Source of the DNA: Allolobophora icterica
Taxonomy: Eukaryota > Annelida > Clitellata > Crassiclitellata > Lumbricidae
DNA length: 64,000 nt
Reading direction: 5' to 3'
Assembly: GCA_963556255.1 (NCBI GenBank)
Contig: OY744610.1
Coordinates: 7,787,529-7,851,528, forward strand
Positions 51,396 to 63,598 of this stretch are shown piece by piece; the stretch's first letter is position 1; each line of letters opens with the position of its first letter. Both the position numbers and the translations under genes were made by a program. Below the pieces are notes generated by a model that was not told where the DNA came from, did no database searches, and saw only the letters and a list, made by a program, of their open reading frames with translations.

Positions 51396-52825
51396 TCTAT
51401 TTATCACCCATATAAATTATCAAGTGCATGCAATCACCTTTATCACTCACAGTTTGAACACTAATGTTTGCCATACATCAGAACTGAATATCTATCTGAT
51501 GACGATCTGAAACGCCTGACAATATCCCTACGAATCACATTCATTACTATTGACAAGTAGCCTCTAATAAAAAAATGTAAAATAAGAAACCCATGTTTAA
51601 TTTATTACTCAAACTCAATCAACCAGATGCTGCCAAGCAATCTCTTCTGAACAGCGAATTTAACTTCAAAATAACTAAACATATCTGATTACCTACAGAA
51701 ATACACGCTAGCCATTCTCTCTTCTCTGCTTTGTCCATATGAAGCGACCATTGATTGATGCATTGCGCATTATAAAAACGGCGCTTTAAAAGTTATTGGA
51801 TTAGATCCGCCATTCGATGTCCTCCATGAACCAGAATTATTGCACTGGGTTATCGTTCTCTTTCTGCGTTCTGTTACCTCTACAAATTCAGTGATGTCGT
51901 TTAGGTCCAATCTTTTCCACTTACCTATTTTCCGCAGCTTGTAGACCTTCCGATTTCTGGGCCTTTGAGGATCAAGACTAAGGCACCAGATTAAGAGAAG
52001 ATGAAGAGCAGTCCGTTGAGCTATCCTTGGTATCTGATGGTGGGTGACCAGTTTTCTTCTTAGATATATTTCCAGAAAAGTTTACCCAACGTCAGTGCCA
52101 CGTGTTTCAGATTCCCACCGTTGTACAAGGATGTTGTGCATAGGCTACTGTAACAGTATCCACTGGCATCGGCGAAACCAGGATAATCTCAGCAGGCCTA
52201 CGTGCCGCGGACCCAAGCAGGCAGAAGACATTTGAGACGCATTGTTAATTATGTATAGGGAATTCCCAGTCACAGGAAAAACCATTAAGCTGATGTTACA
52301 AAAACGCTCTATCCGCAGATAGAGTAGGCTAACTCGAAAGAGGGCTGAAGCACGGCTATCCCAATCCAATGTAATCTTCTCTAGCAACTTCTTTACCGCC
52401 CTTATCATTTTGCGTAAGGCAGCGATGGTCATCGATTCAAATAAAATCGGATTAAAAAGACCTGGATAAACTAATACCAAGAACACTTGAGGATCCAGTA
52501 GGCCTACCATCCTGTTATGCGAGGCACAACAAGATTCACAGTGTACACTGATCTAGGTCAATGCAATATGTGTTTGAATGAGAGGTCAAAATGGAACATA
52601 ACATATACAATGTAGTTTTGCTGATTTACATTTGGTATATTTGTTAACTAAAACTCGAGTTTTAAAATGGAAGGTTAAAAAGATACTAGTTTCGTGAATA
52701 CAGTATCAATTTAAATATTGACCTTAAAAGATTCTTTGTTATGGCTCAAGCGTTAGCATTTTGAACCTATTGTAGTTAATAGAATTCCTCATTTGTAGCT
52801 GCAACTGTAGTTACAATAATATGTA
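51396..52825. other. Intergenic DNA upstream of the Mab-21-like gene
   Basis: No supported gene. A 121-codon minus-strand frame (52145-52510) has no recognisable similarity. Confidence 0.45.
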
Positions 52826-53112
52826 GCATCGACAGCATGCTACTTCTAGGATCACTCGACCACTGATTGATTGACTCATGGCTAAGACACTACAAAACAG
52901 ACTGAATGCCTGACTCGCTCACTCAGTCAGTCAGTGAATCATTTAGTCAGGCAGTATCTGTTTTTTTGCTTTGAAATCGTGTTGGGAATGTTGTAATAAT
53001 CATAATAATCAAAACATTTTACTGTTTTATAATATGCGCAAAATTCAGGGGGCAAATGCCAGATTGCACCCTCCGCACGCCCATTATCGTAGAAGCAGCA
53101 TGCTGTCGATGC
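52826..53112. repeat. Inverted repeat bracketing a third fragment of the duplicated unit
   Basis: gcatcgacagcatgctactt (from 52826) and the complementary block 53090-53112 match at 22 of 23 positions. Between them 52860-52950 repeats the gactcatggctaagacacta block of 40740 and 59210. Likely a transposon or a rearranged third unit copy. Confidence 0.65.
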
Positions 53113-53971
53113 CACATATAATGTAATATTAAATTAAATAGGCTGAAGTACATGTATATTGGCATTGAACTCACAGATATGCCTACCAATCCGGGGCGTT
53201 TTGTTTACATGTAAATTTGTTTCATACAGAAGATATTGAAGATAAAAATAAATCTTTGAATTTCTGATAGTATTTCAGTTCTGTGTTTTGTTTTTTTTCT
53301 ATTTCTGAAGAAATGTGTCTATATTGAAACATAATATTTTAATATTCTAAGAAATTCTCTCGATTTTTGGGGGGCATTGCCCGGCTCCTCAATCATTGGA
53401 GGGGCACGTGCCCCGGCTGCCCCCCCCCCCCGCCACATAGTCTACGCCTATGCTTATCTAAGTCATGGCATAAGAAAAGCATGAGAACACACAATTAACA
53501 TAATAAACTGGACATAATTATTGTTGACTGCTGGGTTGTGGTGAACGAAATGCTAGTGGTGTAGAAAACAACAATTTCTTATAAGTACAAATATTTCTTC
53601 CATCAAGAATTTGGTGGCCGTTAAACATTTCACTACGACAATCCGATCGATGATTACCTAAAAATTGAAAATTTGATTTCAGAATCAACACGAGTTGATT
53701 CGCAAACAAGTTGACGTCAAAGTCTGCTGCATCCATTTCCGGCTAGCAATTTTAGGTAAGAAATCTATAGTAGGCCGTAAAGTGTCAGGATATTCCGTGG
53801 TTTAAACTATTCTAAATGCATGTCTTTCAGACTTCACACTGTCACTGCTCACGGATTACTTCTGTCATTATCATTCATCAGTCATCATTGTGCTTTAATG
53901 ACGCACGGTAAAGTCTGTGGGTTCATGAAGGGAGCTTAGCCCCCCAGACCCTAATAAACTCCGCCTATGCC
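53113..53971. other. Transposon-like debris
   Basis: Includes a ggggggcattgcccggct patch with a poly-C run at 53425 and a short tail ending ctccgcctatgcctgc that abuts the copy 3 mucin exon. No gene supported. Confidence 0.5.
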
Positions 53972-55124
53972 TGCAACTAGTGAGGCAATATCAACAACTG
54001 AACCGCTTCCAACTACTGAGCCAATATCGACAACGGAACAACCTATAACGAGCCTTCCCCCACCTACAACCACAACACTTACAATAACTGGACGTAATCA
54101 ATGAGGACCGTAACCTTAGAAGCAAATTCAGAAAGTTGTGCTGTATTCTTTTAGTTTTAACTGAATCAAGGTAGTCCAATGCTGTCTGTGAATAGATGCG
54201 TTCTTAGATATACTTAGTGGTGCATTCTCGTTGGCTTATGCAATTTAATCGTACGACTGTTAGACCTTTGAAATTACCCAAGACAAATTGCAGTGGCACA
54301 GAAAGATCCAATATCTGGAATAATAATCTTCAACCTCCTCTAAGCGGCTGACTGTTCCTCTGATGCAAGTATTGACGCCTGGATCGTAAATCTCATATTA
54401 TATTGGATATAGATTTATTTGGCTATATTTATCAATTGAATAGTTCTATTGTTGCTCATGATAAATCCGACCAACACTTCAGTATCTTTGCGAACTCCTT
54501 GGCATACACAGCAATACTGGAATAATGTTTGTTTGTAATTGTACAAAGTATAATTGCCAGCAGATTACAGCCTGTCCTTCAATGGAGCGGAATTGTACAC
54601 AGGCCAGGGATTGTCCGTCTGGTTAGATTTTGTATACATCGTGATGACTAAAACTCTTTTCGCATTTATGAAGTTGGTTAATACGAATTATAACTTTTAG
54701 ACCCTGTTTTTCTTATAATGCTATTTTTGCCCCTTCAATTTCAGAAGCTTAAGTATCATATTATCAAATGCTGCAATTTTTATGTTTTAGACGAATTAAA
54801 TTGTTTTTAGCGAAGGTGTCGTGAAGGCTGAATTGTATGCACAATGCGACAGCTGTTGCCCTCAGAACTTGACCTTGTGCCTTTATTGTGACTTTGCGAA
54901 ATGACCATCGTTGCTTGATGCATGATTCTCTTTGCAATGATAACAGATGCGAGATGGTTGCCGTTGATGCCTCGTTTATGTCCAGGGATTGGGCTTTGTT
55001 ATCTGAGATAAAAATTATTAATCTGGAGTGGGTGATTACCTGCAAGCGGGATATTATTGCTAGCTTTAGCCCGAATATGACCGATTGCAGCGAGTCGTGT
55101 AGGAGAATGATGACTCTGCCGTAG
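53972..55124 (+). pseudogene. Ig-mucin family copy 3 (N-terminally truncated relic)
   Basis: Three pieces in family order: Thr/Ser/Pro linker 53972-54093 (TTEPLPTTEPISTTEQ, phase-1 donor GTAATC), small Cys exon 54547-54621 (75 nt as in copy 1, acceptor AG changed to AA at the aligned site) and C-terminal exon 54791-55124. The last has an early in-frame stop at 54808, an 8-bp deletion near 54805, and a further frame change near 54885 before it resumes the copy 2 frame to the stop at 55122-55124. No Ig exons are visible upstream to 51140. Its 3' flank matches copy 2 closely, so it is a duplicate of copy 2. Confidence 0.8.
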
Positions 55125-55954
55125 CAATAGAACCAGGCAAAACGAATCTATTGTAGTGACACTTATTATTCGACTTGCTTCGCGCTATAACATCCTATGT
55201 ATGATTACTGCATCCACTGAAGCATGGCGTTTTATTGTTCATGGATGTGATTCACTATTACAGCAGTTGCTTATGTGCGTGCAAAGATAGCAATACTTTG
55301 TGACTTAAGGACTACTGAATTATGAGAGAATTTAATTAAACTTATGTGCAGGTCATAATTTATTTTTTCGTAATCCCTTGACAGATTATAAGAAATCTTC
55401 CATTAATATCGAGAGTAATAACTCAGTCTTAGCCGAAGTACTTGATTATTGATATTGTGTTCTTTACTTCTTTATAAAGAACTTGATTTTCCGACGAATG
55501 TCTTACTAGATTTTTTTAAATTAGAGAACTCCGTGTCACAGATGTCCAGTTTTCGAATTTTACAGGACGTGTTGATATAAATTATGTCCAGTTTTCGGCT
55601 TAAAGTGTTTGTTTGCTCTTGACGGTCTTTCATCAGTGCTTCATTCATGTGTCTTTGTGGATGGGTTTTTCTTGAAGTGGCGCTATATAAATTAACAAGT
55701 TTGCCAGTGTGACAAGAGTTTCATCTGTGGGTCATGGGTGAAGCCGCTCATTCGGAGGGTCACTGAGCCGTCTACCTCGACGTTGAGCCACCACTTGGTC
55801 AAATCGAGCGACTTCTGTGGGGTTGTTATCATGGTGTATAAGGAAGGCATCAGTCGATGGTCGATTCATGTGAAACCATCTTTGCTGTCTGTTCAGATGT
55901 CGGTTAACACGGCAGCCGTCAATGGTATTTTTATGTAGGCCTAGATATTAAAAC
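55125..55954. other. 3' flank of Ig copy 3
   Basis: Matches 37164-37750 and 39380-39520. No coding frame supported. Confidence 0.55.
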
Positions 55955-56017
55955 AGTCCATCCTTCATTCTGCTGCCCGTCTTATAGGACCATCATGAAA
56001 TTTGCCCATATCTCTTC
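55955..56017 (+). mobile_element. CR1/L2-like LINE fragment, left part
   Basis: Translates to HSAARLIGPS, a LINE C-terminal motif. Split by the hAT element; continues at 58219. Confidence 0.6.
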
Positions 56018-58218
56018 CAGTGTGATTCTCGTGAACGTTAACGATAACGAAAATGTTCGTTAACGAACAAAAAATGATTTCGCTAACGATAACTATAACT
56101 GTCTATAACAAAAAATATCATTTAATGTAACTACAGCATAACGAAAATAACACTAACTTAAATTCATCGCTATTTTCGTTAATAAAAAAAGTGCAATATC
56201 GATAAACATGAGAAAATGAAAATGCGCTACAACAGCCTATATTCTCCCTAGATTTTGGATTTGTGAATTAACCCCGTAGTAGTGGCTCTATCATCGATAT
56301 TCATAGTGTAAATGTAGATATCAATGGGCTCATTTTAAGAAATGTAATTATTGTTTCTATAGCGATTGCGACCCAAGTTGACTAGGGCAAATTCGCAAAA
56401 TTAGAAGTTATAATAATCTTGTAGATTGTGAGCGGCAATTCTTGACAAGGGGAAAGACTGAAGAGTGTTAAAGACAAATTGACGTCAACAATAATTTAAA
56501 CAAAAAGCAGCCATAGATTCGAAAGTCTTTATAAGTGATCTATTTCATTTTTTTTAAATTTAGTCAAACGTGATATTTTCATCGTTTTAAATTATCCTGT
56601 TTATTGTTCCCAAATAAAATGAGAAAATGTGCTGCATATCATGGTTTTTTTTTCGAAAATCAAATATTTAGAGTTTTTTTCTTGGAAAGATAATTGTTCT
56701 TCCGATTGTTAATATTAGAGTGAGAAACTTGTTTTGATTTTAATTTAATATGTTAAAAGGGATATTATAAAGAAAATTATCATGTTCATGTTCAAATTAG
56801 AAATGTTCATCATCATCATCATCATCAGGATCCACGGGCCGAAGGCCCGTAGGTGTCCAATGCATATTTAATCATTTTTTTCCAAAGTCCTCGGTCTTGT
56901 GCTAATATTCTTAAGTTGTGCAGATCTTGTTTACACCAGTCTTCGATGTCGTCTGTCCACTCTCTGTTGGGTCTACCCCTCCGCCCATTTCCATCCATAG
57001 TTCCCATCATCACAGTTTTTATTTTTCTGCTGTCGTCCATTCGACATATATGCCCAAAGAGACTTAGTTTTCTCTTTATTACTGTTTGCATTAGATCTGT
57101 CTTGATGTTCAGTCTTCTTCGAACTTCCAAATTTGTCACCTTCATTGTCCAATTTAGGTGTAGTATTCTCCTATAGCAGTACATTTCAAATGCCAATATT
57201 TTATCCTGGTCCGTCTTTTTAATTGTCCATGATTCGCAGGCATAAAGAGCTGTGCTAAACACACATGTTTTTAAGATATTTAATTTGGTCTTGTAACTGA
57301 TTTGTTTGGTCTTCCATATGGTATTTAGTCCTGCCATGACTCCCTTTGCCTTTGCTATTCTTGCTTTTACGTCCCTTGTGCAATCATTATTCCATGTTAG
57401 CAGACTGCCTAAGTACACAAATTCCGTTACATTTTCAATCACTTCCTCTTGCACTCTTATTTCCTTTTCTATTGTCTCTTTGCCAAATACCATTGTTTTT
57501 GTTTTGTCCACATTTATTGTTAGTCCAGCACGTTTGGCAGATATGTGCAACCTCTGAACATTTTCTTGCAACTTCTCGCAGCTGTTCTCTAATAGGTCAA
57601 TATCATCTGCAAATCATAAGTTGTTAATCTGTTCTCCTTGTACCGAGATTCCAGTTCCATTATCTTGTTCATAGGCTAATAAAAACCAAATTGAATACAC
57701 ATTTATAAGAAAACGAGATTGTATTTTGGAATGGAAAAATCCATTAAATATTTGTGACAGACAATGATTCCACATGTACGGTTAGAGTAGCCGTTAATTC
57801 TCAAATTCAAATCTGAATAACAACATTTTGTTTTTTCGGCAATTTCATTTTTTTGGCAAAAATTTGTTAGAGTCGAAGAAATTTTCTGGGGGTGGGGTAA
57901 CTTTCTCTGACATAATTTTGTTAGGGGTTTCTTGAATGTTTGGAAGTTGTTGGCAAGTGGGAGGAGATCAAAAACTGCCTAAAATTTGTTGACATAATTA
58001 ATCAATGACCCCATGGGGACCAGGAGGAGCGCCATTGGGGCCAGTTGTAATTATGTAGGCCCTACTAACTAAAATTAACTAAAAAAGTCCAGTAACTATA
58101 ACTATAACTATAACTAAAAAATAATACAAACTCTAACCGTAACTATAACTAAAATGAAAAATCATTAACTATAACTGCAACTATAACTAAAATAAAATCT
58201 AAAAGGAGAATCACACTG
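56018..58218. mobile_element. hAT-type element (2201 bp) carrying an RTE LINE fragment
   Basis: Perfect 13-bp inverted ends cagtgtgattctc and gagaatcacactg, with a perfect 8-bp duplication atctcttc (56010-56017 and 58219-58226). Both subterminal zones are rich in taactataac and gttaacga repeats. No hAT transposase frame seen. The middle holds an RTE-type LINE on the minus strand. It sits inside a LINE 3' end. Confidence 0.9.
56808..57680 (-). mobile_element. RTE-type LINE 3' fragment
   Basis: A 248-codon minus-strand frame (56825-57571) gives the RT C-terminal region: GLTINVDKTKTMVFG, VYLGSLLTWNNDC, LYACESWTIKK and GRRGRPNREWTDDI. This is typical of RTE-class elements, as is the (gat)n tail (56812-56828). 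5'-truncated; the frame starts mid-palm, without the catalytic box. Confidence 0.8.
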
Positions 58219-58560
58219 ATCTCTTCCTTCAACATTGATTCTCCTAGATGGCCTCTAATTCACCAAAGCATCGAATTTAAGGCTTTTTCACTCATGCGTA
58301 ACTGTCTTGCTGGCTGTGCTACGCTGTATTTCGGTCTCCGGTTTACCTGGTCGGGTCTCCCTCCGGTCGTCGGCCGGTAGCCCGGATACTCACTGCCACG
58401 GTCCAGTCTCGGAGTGTTGGTGTTTTGGGCCACTCCAGCACTCCCCTCCTGCACAGTTTCGCAAGCGTTTAAAAACCTTTCTTTTCGTCAGTGAAAACAA
58501 TGACACGGGTCGGCAGCGCCTCTGACTTTTGAGTGGCGCTAACAAGTTCTTGATGACACA
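58219..58560 (+). mobile_element. CR1/L2-like LINE fragment, right part
   Basis: Continues the LINE interrupted at 56017. Degenerate translation, with a 3' end signature agcgcctctgacttttgag at 58517-58535. Confidence 0.65.
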
Positions 58561-58977
58561 AATAAAACGAGGTCTGGTTGAAACCATCAGCTGCTTTAGG
58601 AAACCAGATGTCAGTTAGATATTGTCGGGGCACTAAAACTATTCCAAGATAATATCTCTTATTTGATCATTTAAGTAAGTAACTGAAAACAAGCTGATCT
58701 CAAAAGCACAGTTATGTTTATCTGTATGCGACAAGGTGGTATATTCCGTAACATACTACGTCTGTATTCCAAAGATTCCGATTAAATACGAAGGGCTTAC
58801 ATCGTGAGCCAATGTTGTTCTGCATTGTGCAATGTTTATGAAACTTAACTTTATTGCAGAGTAACACATCAACCGCAGAATAGCGAGAGAACGGAGACAG
58901 GATATCGATGGTTAGGGATTGAATGGGTTAAGGCTTAACATGTAGGATGGGCTCTTTATTCTCTACTTTAGATTTTA
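58561..58977. other. 3' region of peptide gene B
   Basis: 58690-58770 matches unit A. On the minus strand an AATAAA (58850-58855 on plus as tttatt) follows the peptide B stop by about 125 bp; a second overlaps the stop itself (58974-58979). Confidence 0.55.
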
Positions 58978-59116
58978 TTAATCGCAGTCGCAGTATTTAT
59001 GACCTCTATGACGCTCTCTGCATTCATAGGGTTTACAGCAGTCGTTATTTTCGACACAAATGTCTTGCCAATCACCACATCTTTTCACGATCTCAATCCG
59101 CTCTCCCTTTTCGGAT
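58978..59116 (-). CDS. Exon: propeptide end and Cys-knot module B
   Basis: 139 nt: one nucleotide, 45 codons and stop (58978-58980). Acceptor ctag. Shared with copy A: Ile-Glu-Ile then Lys-Arg, and Asn-Asn-Asp-Cys-Cys. Confidence 0.78.
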
Positions 59117-62100
59117 CTAGAAATAGTGCAAACAACGAAAACATAAACTATCCTGGGATTACATTTACCGGCTCACTTGCTGACCAACTCTCAGACTCAC
59201 TCTACCACTGATTCGTTGACTCATGGCTGAGACACTGCAAAACAGACTCAATGACTCTCGCTCACTCACTCAGTCAGTGGTTCATTCAGTCAGACAGTCA
59301 GTCACTCAGTCACGTACTCACTCAGTCACTGACTAGCTCACAAATTCACTTACTCATCCACCACACTCACCCAGCCACTCACTAACTCCCTCCCACGGAG
59401 AATACAATTCAGTGACGTGAATCGAATAGTATGAATTCATTTTCTTATCATTTGAATGATATAGAACTTGGTAATTTGGGAACAGAAGAACAGAACATTA
59501 GGAAGAACAGCACAAGGAAAGCTGTTAAAATAGCGGCAGCTGGATATGCAATTTCCTTCTCCTTACGCTGGCAACATATATTTTCAGTTTCTGAAACTGC
59601 CTCAGAGGACGGTCATCTACCGTTTACCAAGCCAGGAAGTAGGCCATGCGTGAGGATGGCGAGATACAAATACTATGTTCCAGTTTTATGATATTGTAAG
59701 ACTTAGTGAGCATTTTAAGAAACTGACAACGGAAGTTGCCAGCGTAATACAGCTTCCCCCGAGTATTCCAAATGCACTGTAGGTCTCTGATAAAGAAGTC
59801 GGTTGTGAAGTTCTCACTGCCTATGTCTAAACGTACCCTACCTCCTGCTTACTTTCTTCAGTATGTCGACAATGGAGGATTCTGGCGTCCCAATATCTAT
59901 GGCTGATTCCAACTTCGATTCTGTGAACATCAGAAACATGCATAATTCTACTGAATTTTCACATAGACACTTATAGGTAAGAGAGACATTTTATATGTTT
60001 ATAGTATGAGTATAGAATCTATCCTATCCTAGGCCTATATTATATTAGGAGGTGCCTTAAATTTAAAGTTTAAAAATTAATATCGGACAGGTTGTTTTTG
60101 TGTTCCACCTTGAGAAACATTAACATTTGCCAAATTAGATGAAAATCGGAATAGAGTTAGAACTCGCGCAAAGCCCCGGAAGAATTATCACATAGAAAAC
60201 ATTATGATACATTGTAATTTTCAAAGATCCAAACAATTTCACCACTTAAACATAAAAATTAAGGCAAATTAAAAAAAGAGCTAGGTTATTTGTCATTTTA
60301 TTAAGCCTTTTAGTGCTTTTGAGAATTTGTTTTCGATGGTACTCGACCATTTGCAGATCAAATTGCTTTTCTTCCTCATTTCGGACCAGGGTTTCATTGA
60401 AGGACTGCAAAAGCACTCCTCCACCACACCGTTCATCACTCTTAGGACGGATACGATGTCACGATTAGACCTGGGAGTGACTTTGGTCAGTCAATCTGAC
60501 CCCACTTGACCCTAAAGTTACTTGAAGTCGACTTGAAGACGACGACTTGGAGCCAAAACGACTTGATCCGATTTGGCAGAAAAACAACCAACTTTCGACT
60601 TAAAGTCGACTTCTGACATGGTAATAACGATTACGTGCGGCTGAGTTGTTGACAGTGTTCATTGCGGAAATAGTTGCGTAGTTGCTGATTTTGTTAAACT
60701 TTTTAGTTAGCAGCTAAAAATGTTAGTTAAACTGTGATTTTAACTAAACTATTTTTTTCTATAGTTAAACTTCATCCTTAACTAAAAAAATTAAGTTTAA
60801 CTAAAAAAATTTAAGTTTAACTAAAAGATAGCAACTTTGTAGTTAACTATTGCAATGATGATGGAGGCACTGAGAAACTGCGGAATTCAGGGGGATCATT
60901 TCAGATTCGTGGTGCTGTGTTGGACATGGTTCGGTTGGTGAACTTGAGGTGAGTAGTGACAGGGGGTCGAGGAAGACTGAGATAGGACGATGATCGGGTG
61001 GAGCGGGTTGTCTGATAGGTGAAGAGATCACGAAGGTGCCTGGGCTGGGAATATTGTAAGGAGTTGTAGGTTAGTGATAGGACTTTGAAGTGGATTCGCT
61101 CTGGGATTTTTAACCAATGGAGTGATTTGAGGATGGGAGTGACATGATGATGTTTGGGCGTTCTAGTGACAGCTCTGGCTAGTGAGTTTTAGATAAGCTG
61201 TAGGCGCTTGATTTGAGTGGATTCAAGGTTGAGGAAAAGAGAATTTCAGTAATCAAGTTTTGAATGAACAATTAATGGAGGTAGCATTGGTGGAGGCAGT
61301 TTTAAGGTCGAGCATGGGCCGTATACGTCGGAGGTCACGAATGTGCATGAAGCAGGATTGCGAGAGGTTGGAGATGTGGTTAGAGAAGGAGAGGTGTGGA
61401 TCAAAAATAACACCAAGATTGCGGATAGAGGAGTCAGAGGAGAAGGTGAGAGACGATGAGTTAGTCGAAAGGTTATGGAAGGATCAGGGATTTTCTTGAT
61501 TTGATCAGGGAGGCATAGGATGATGAATTCAGTTTTGGAATGGCTAAGTCAGAGGAGATTGGATGACATCCATTGTGAAATAAGGTTAACCACGTTGAGT
61601 AGTTGTGTGATGGCAGTGGAAAAAGAGAATGGAGAGAAGGATATGAAAAGTTGGGTGTCATCTAGGGCCAATCTTAAGATTTTGTAACAATCGGCAAGGC
61701 AAACAATTCAATTCAAGCAATGCATGGACATTTTCATTTAAAAACAGGATTTATATAATTCAATTTTTTGTGATTTCATAAAACGAATTGTGAGTTAGAG
61801 CTGAATTAGAGTTCCGTTAACCGCCATTTGCGCGTAGTCGACGCTGAGTTGGCTACGCATGCGCAGTTAGATGGCGGTAATCGCGCTGAATCTTTAATTG
61901 ATCTAAACTCATAACCTTAGATTCCGTCTGCTTCAACCTGTGTACCCAACGCATATCTTATAAACTCTGGTTTCTTTTATCCATGTTTTGCTTGAAGTGA
62001 CCTTCGATTAGTGCGCTGTGTATTGAATCTCGAGAAGACGACTCAGTCCGATCGATTCAGACAGTTCTCAAGTTAGATGTCTTGAGCTACGACTAGGCCT

Positions 62101-62298
62101 ACACGTGAAAAAAACCCTAAGATTTGAAGACGAATACTGCGAATTCTCTTAAACAATACTGGTAAGATGCAAAGTAATAAATAAGTCAAGTTGAAAAGAA
62201 ATTCGAAAGCGAGATATGACTTGCTCACTTTCTGGTAGATCTTGAGCGCAGGCAACGTGCAGAATGCAGACAAACAGCAGGAAGCAAAGCATCTTCAT
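58978..62298 (-). CDS. Secreted cysteine-knot-like peptide B (gene span)
   Basis: Minus strand; paralogue of 40303-42235. Exon 62229-62298 encodes a signal peptide with donor GTGAGC (phase 1); exon 58978-59116 encodes the propeptide end, Lys-Arg and Cys-rich module with stop TAA. As in copy A, the phases demand a middle exon that I could not identify. The mature part has seven Cys: C-x6-C-x5-CC-x4-C-x9-C-x-C, a standard cystine-knot spacing plus one extra Cys, which could allow dimerisation. The mature module differs from copy A at most non-Cys positions, although flanking intron and 3' sequence is still similar. Confidence 0.72.
59117..60849 (-). other. Intron region of peptide gene B
   Basis: 59190-60010 matches unit A. 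A taactaaaa-rich patch at 60690-60840 resembles hAT subterminal repeats. No exon could be confirmed. Confidence 0.45.
60850..61680 (-). mobile_element. CR1/L2-like LINE fragment
   Basis: Minus-strand translation gives VTPILKSLHWLKIPERIHFKVL and IWNDPPEFRSFS; 5'-truncated and frameshifted. Located within peptide gene B's intron. Confidence 0.7.
62229..62298 (-). CDS. Exon: signal peptide of peptide B
   Basis: ATG at 62298-62296; 23 codons plus one base. Met-Lys-Met-Leu-Cys, then FLLFVCILHVACA and Gln-Asp. Same donor phase and strongly similar to copy A's exon. Confidence 0.75.
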
Positions 62299-63341
62299 CT
62301 TTCAAAATGGTTCTGTTTAAAATGCAAGCATATTCCTAGTTTTATAAATTCAGCTCTGAAGCTCAGAAAAGGAGTCGGAGTTTATTTTTATTGGTGTCTA
62401 TTTGAACATGATGCCTAGATAAATATGAATGTAGACCAGACTGTTAACACGTGCTTAAACGCTAATGGATAGTCCAGTGCAATATACCAGTAAAGAGAAA
62501 GAAGCAGAAGATCAACCCTTCAAGCTACTCTTGAGAAGCAGCCATAGGTACTAATTGCAAACTACATAATTTTCTTAGCCTCGGCCCTGAACTGCGGACT
62601 ACTCTCCCTCGCCACTTAATCTTGTCAACGGAAATCTTAGCTATTTAGTCAGTGCTATCATTTAATAGTTCGTGCCTATAGAATTATTATACAGGTCTAT
62701 GTCCACACTTTTTAAAACAGGAAAAAACGATTTCTTAGATTTGCTGAAAAAAATGTTTCGCGCTCTTTCATTGATGACAAATAAATTAAACGTTTTCGAT
62801 CGCACTGTTTTCTCCTACTATGATTATATATCTATTTCGATCATGATGTACGCCGAGTATGAGTAATTTTGATTAGCATGGTTTAACTATTATGGACATT
62901 GAGCTGTATAGCATTAAAAATGTCGAGGTTATGGACACAGAACACTATGATTGCGAGCACTTGACTCAAAATTATACTGCTCTATCTCAAGATCTGATTT
63001 TCCTCGATAAGAAGCTAAATCAAGTTAAAACAACAATTTCAAATAGGATGTGTCATGTTCAGTATGGAAAAACTACAGTTTACTGAAATTAAACCATTTC
63101 TGCATGTCTCCTAGGTATTGCATGTAATAAAGGGAGCTGCAATATAAATTTAGTACCAAACATTATTCTAATTTCGTGCACATATTCAATAATACTATAC
63201 AAAGATAAGTCCACATGTCGAATATGATTACTTGCTCAGCTCTTCGACATGTAATTTATTGCACTTAACAACACAGCATAAGGCTTACTTGCTTGTTAAA
63301 ATTATGCATTATTGCTAACAGATATGGTTTTAGCCTGTTAT
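62299..63341. other. Intergenic DNA right of peptide gene B
   Basis: Two 64-codon plus-strand frames (62672-62866, 62892-63086) show no recognisable domain. Not called as genes. Confidence 0.45.
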
Positions 63342-63344
63342 TTA

Positions 63345-63598
63345 ATCATTTGGCGTGGTGGCTCAGTGGTAAGTTCGGCGTCTTGTGACCGGAGTGTTGC
63401 AGGTTCGAATCCCACTCTAGCCGCTGCGTACGGACATTGGGCAAGTCCTTCACTCGCAATTGCTCGTGGCGCTTCGGCGTAAAAATTCCCGCACAGTATC
63501 AAAAGCTGTAATCGGGAGCGCCTCTGAGCAGTAGTGGACTTCAAGAGGCGCTATAGAAATATCCGGAATAAAATAAAATAAATAATAAATAAATTTGA
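63345..63598 (+). mobile_element. tRNA-derived SINE with LINE-like tail
   Basis: An RNA polymerase III A box (tggctcagtggtaag, 63359-63373) and B box (ggttcgaatccc, 63401-63412) form the tRNA-like head. The tail at 63517-63560 (gagcgcctctgagcagtag, then gaggcgctatagaaat) resembles the 3' ends of the LINEs here. It ends in (aaata)n. Confidence 0.85.

Noticed and set aside
51141..51464. Leu-, Arg- and Glu-rich frames
   Set aside because: Translations of an (AGG)n microsatellite.
62672..63086. Two adjacent 64-codon plus-strand frames
   Set aside because: No domain, no signal peptide, no counterpart in unit A, and length near chance in AT-rich DNA.
63359..63412. Stand-alone tRNA gene
   Set aside because: A and B boxes are present, but the context (LINE-like tail, AT-rich repeat end) is that of a SINE.
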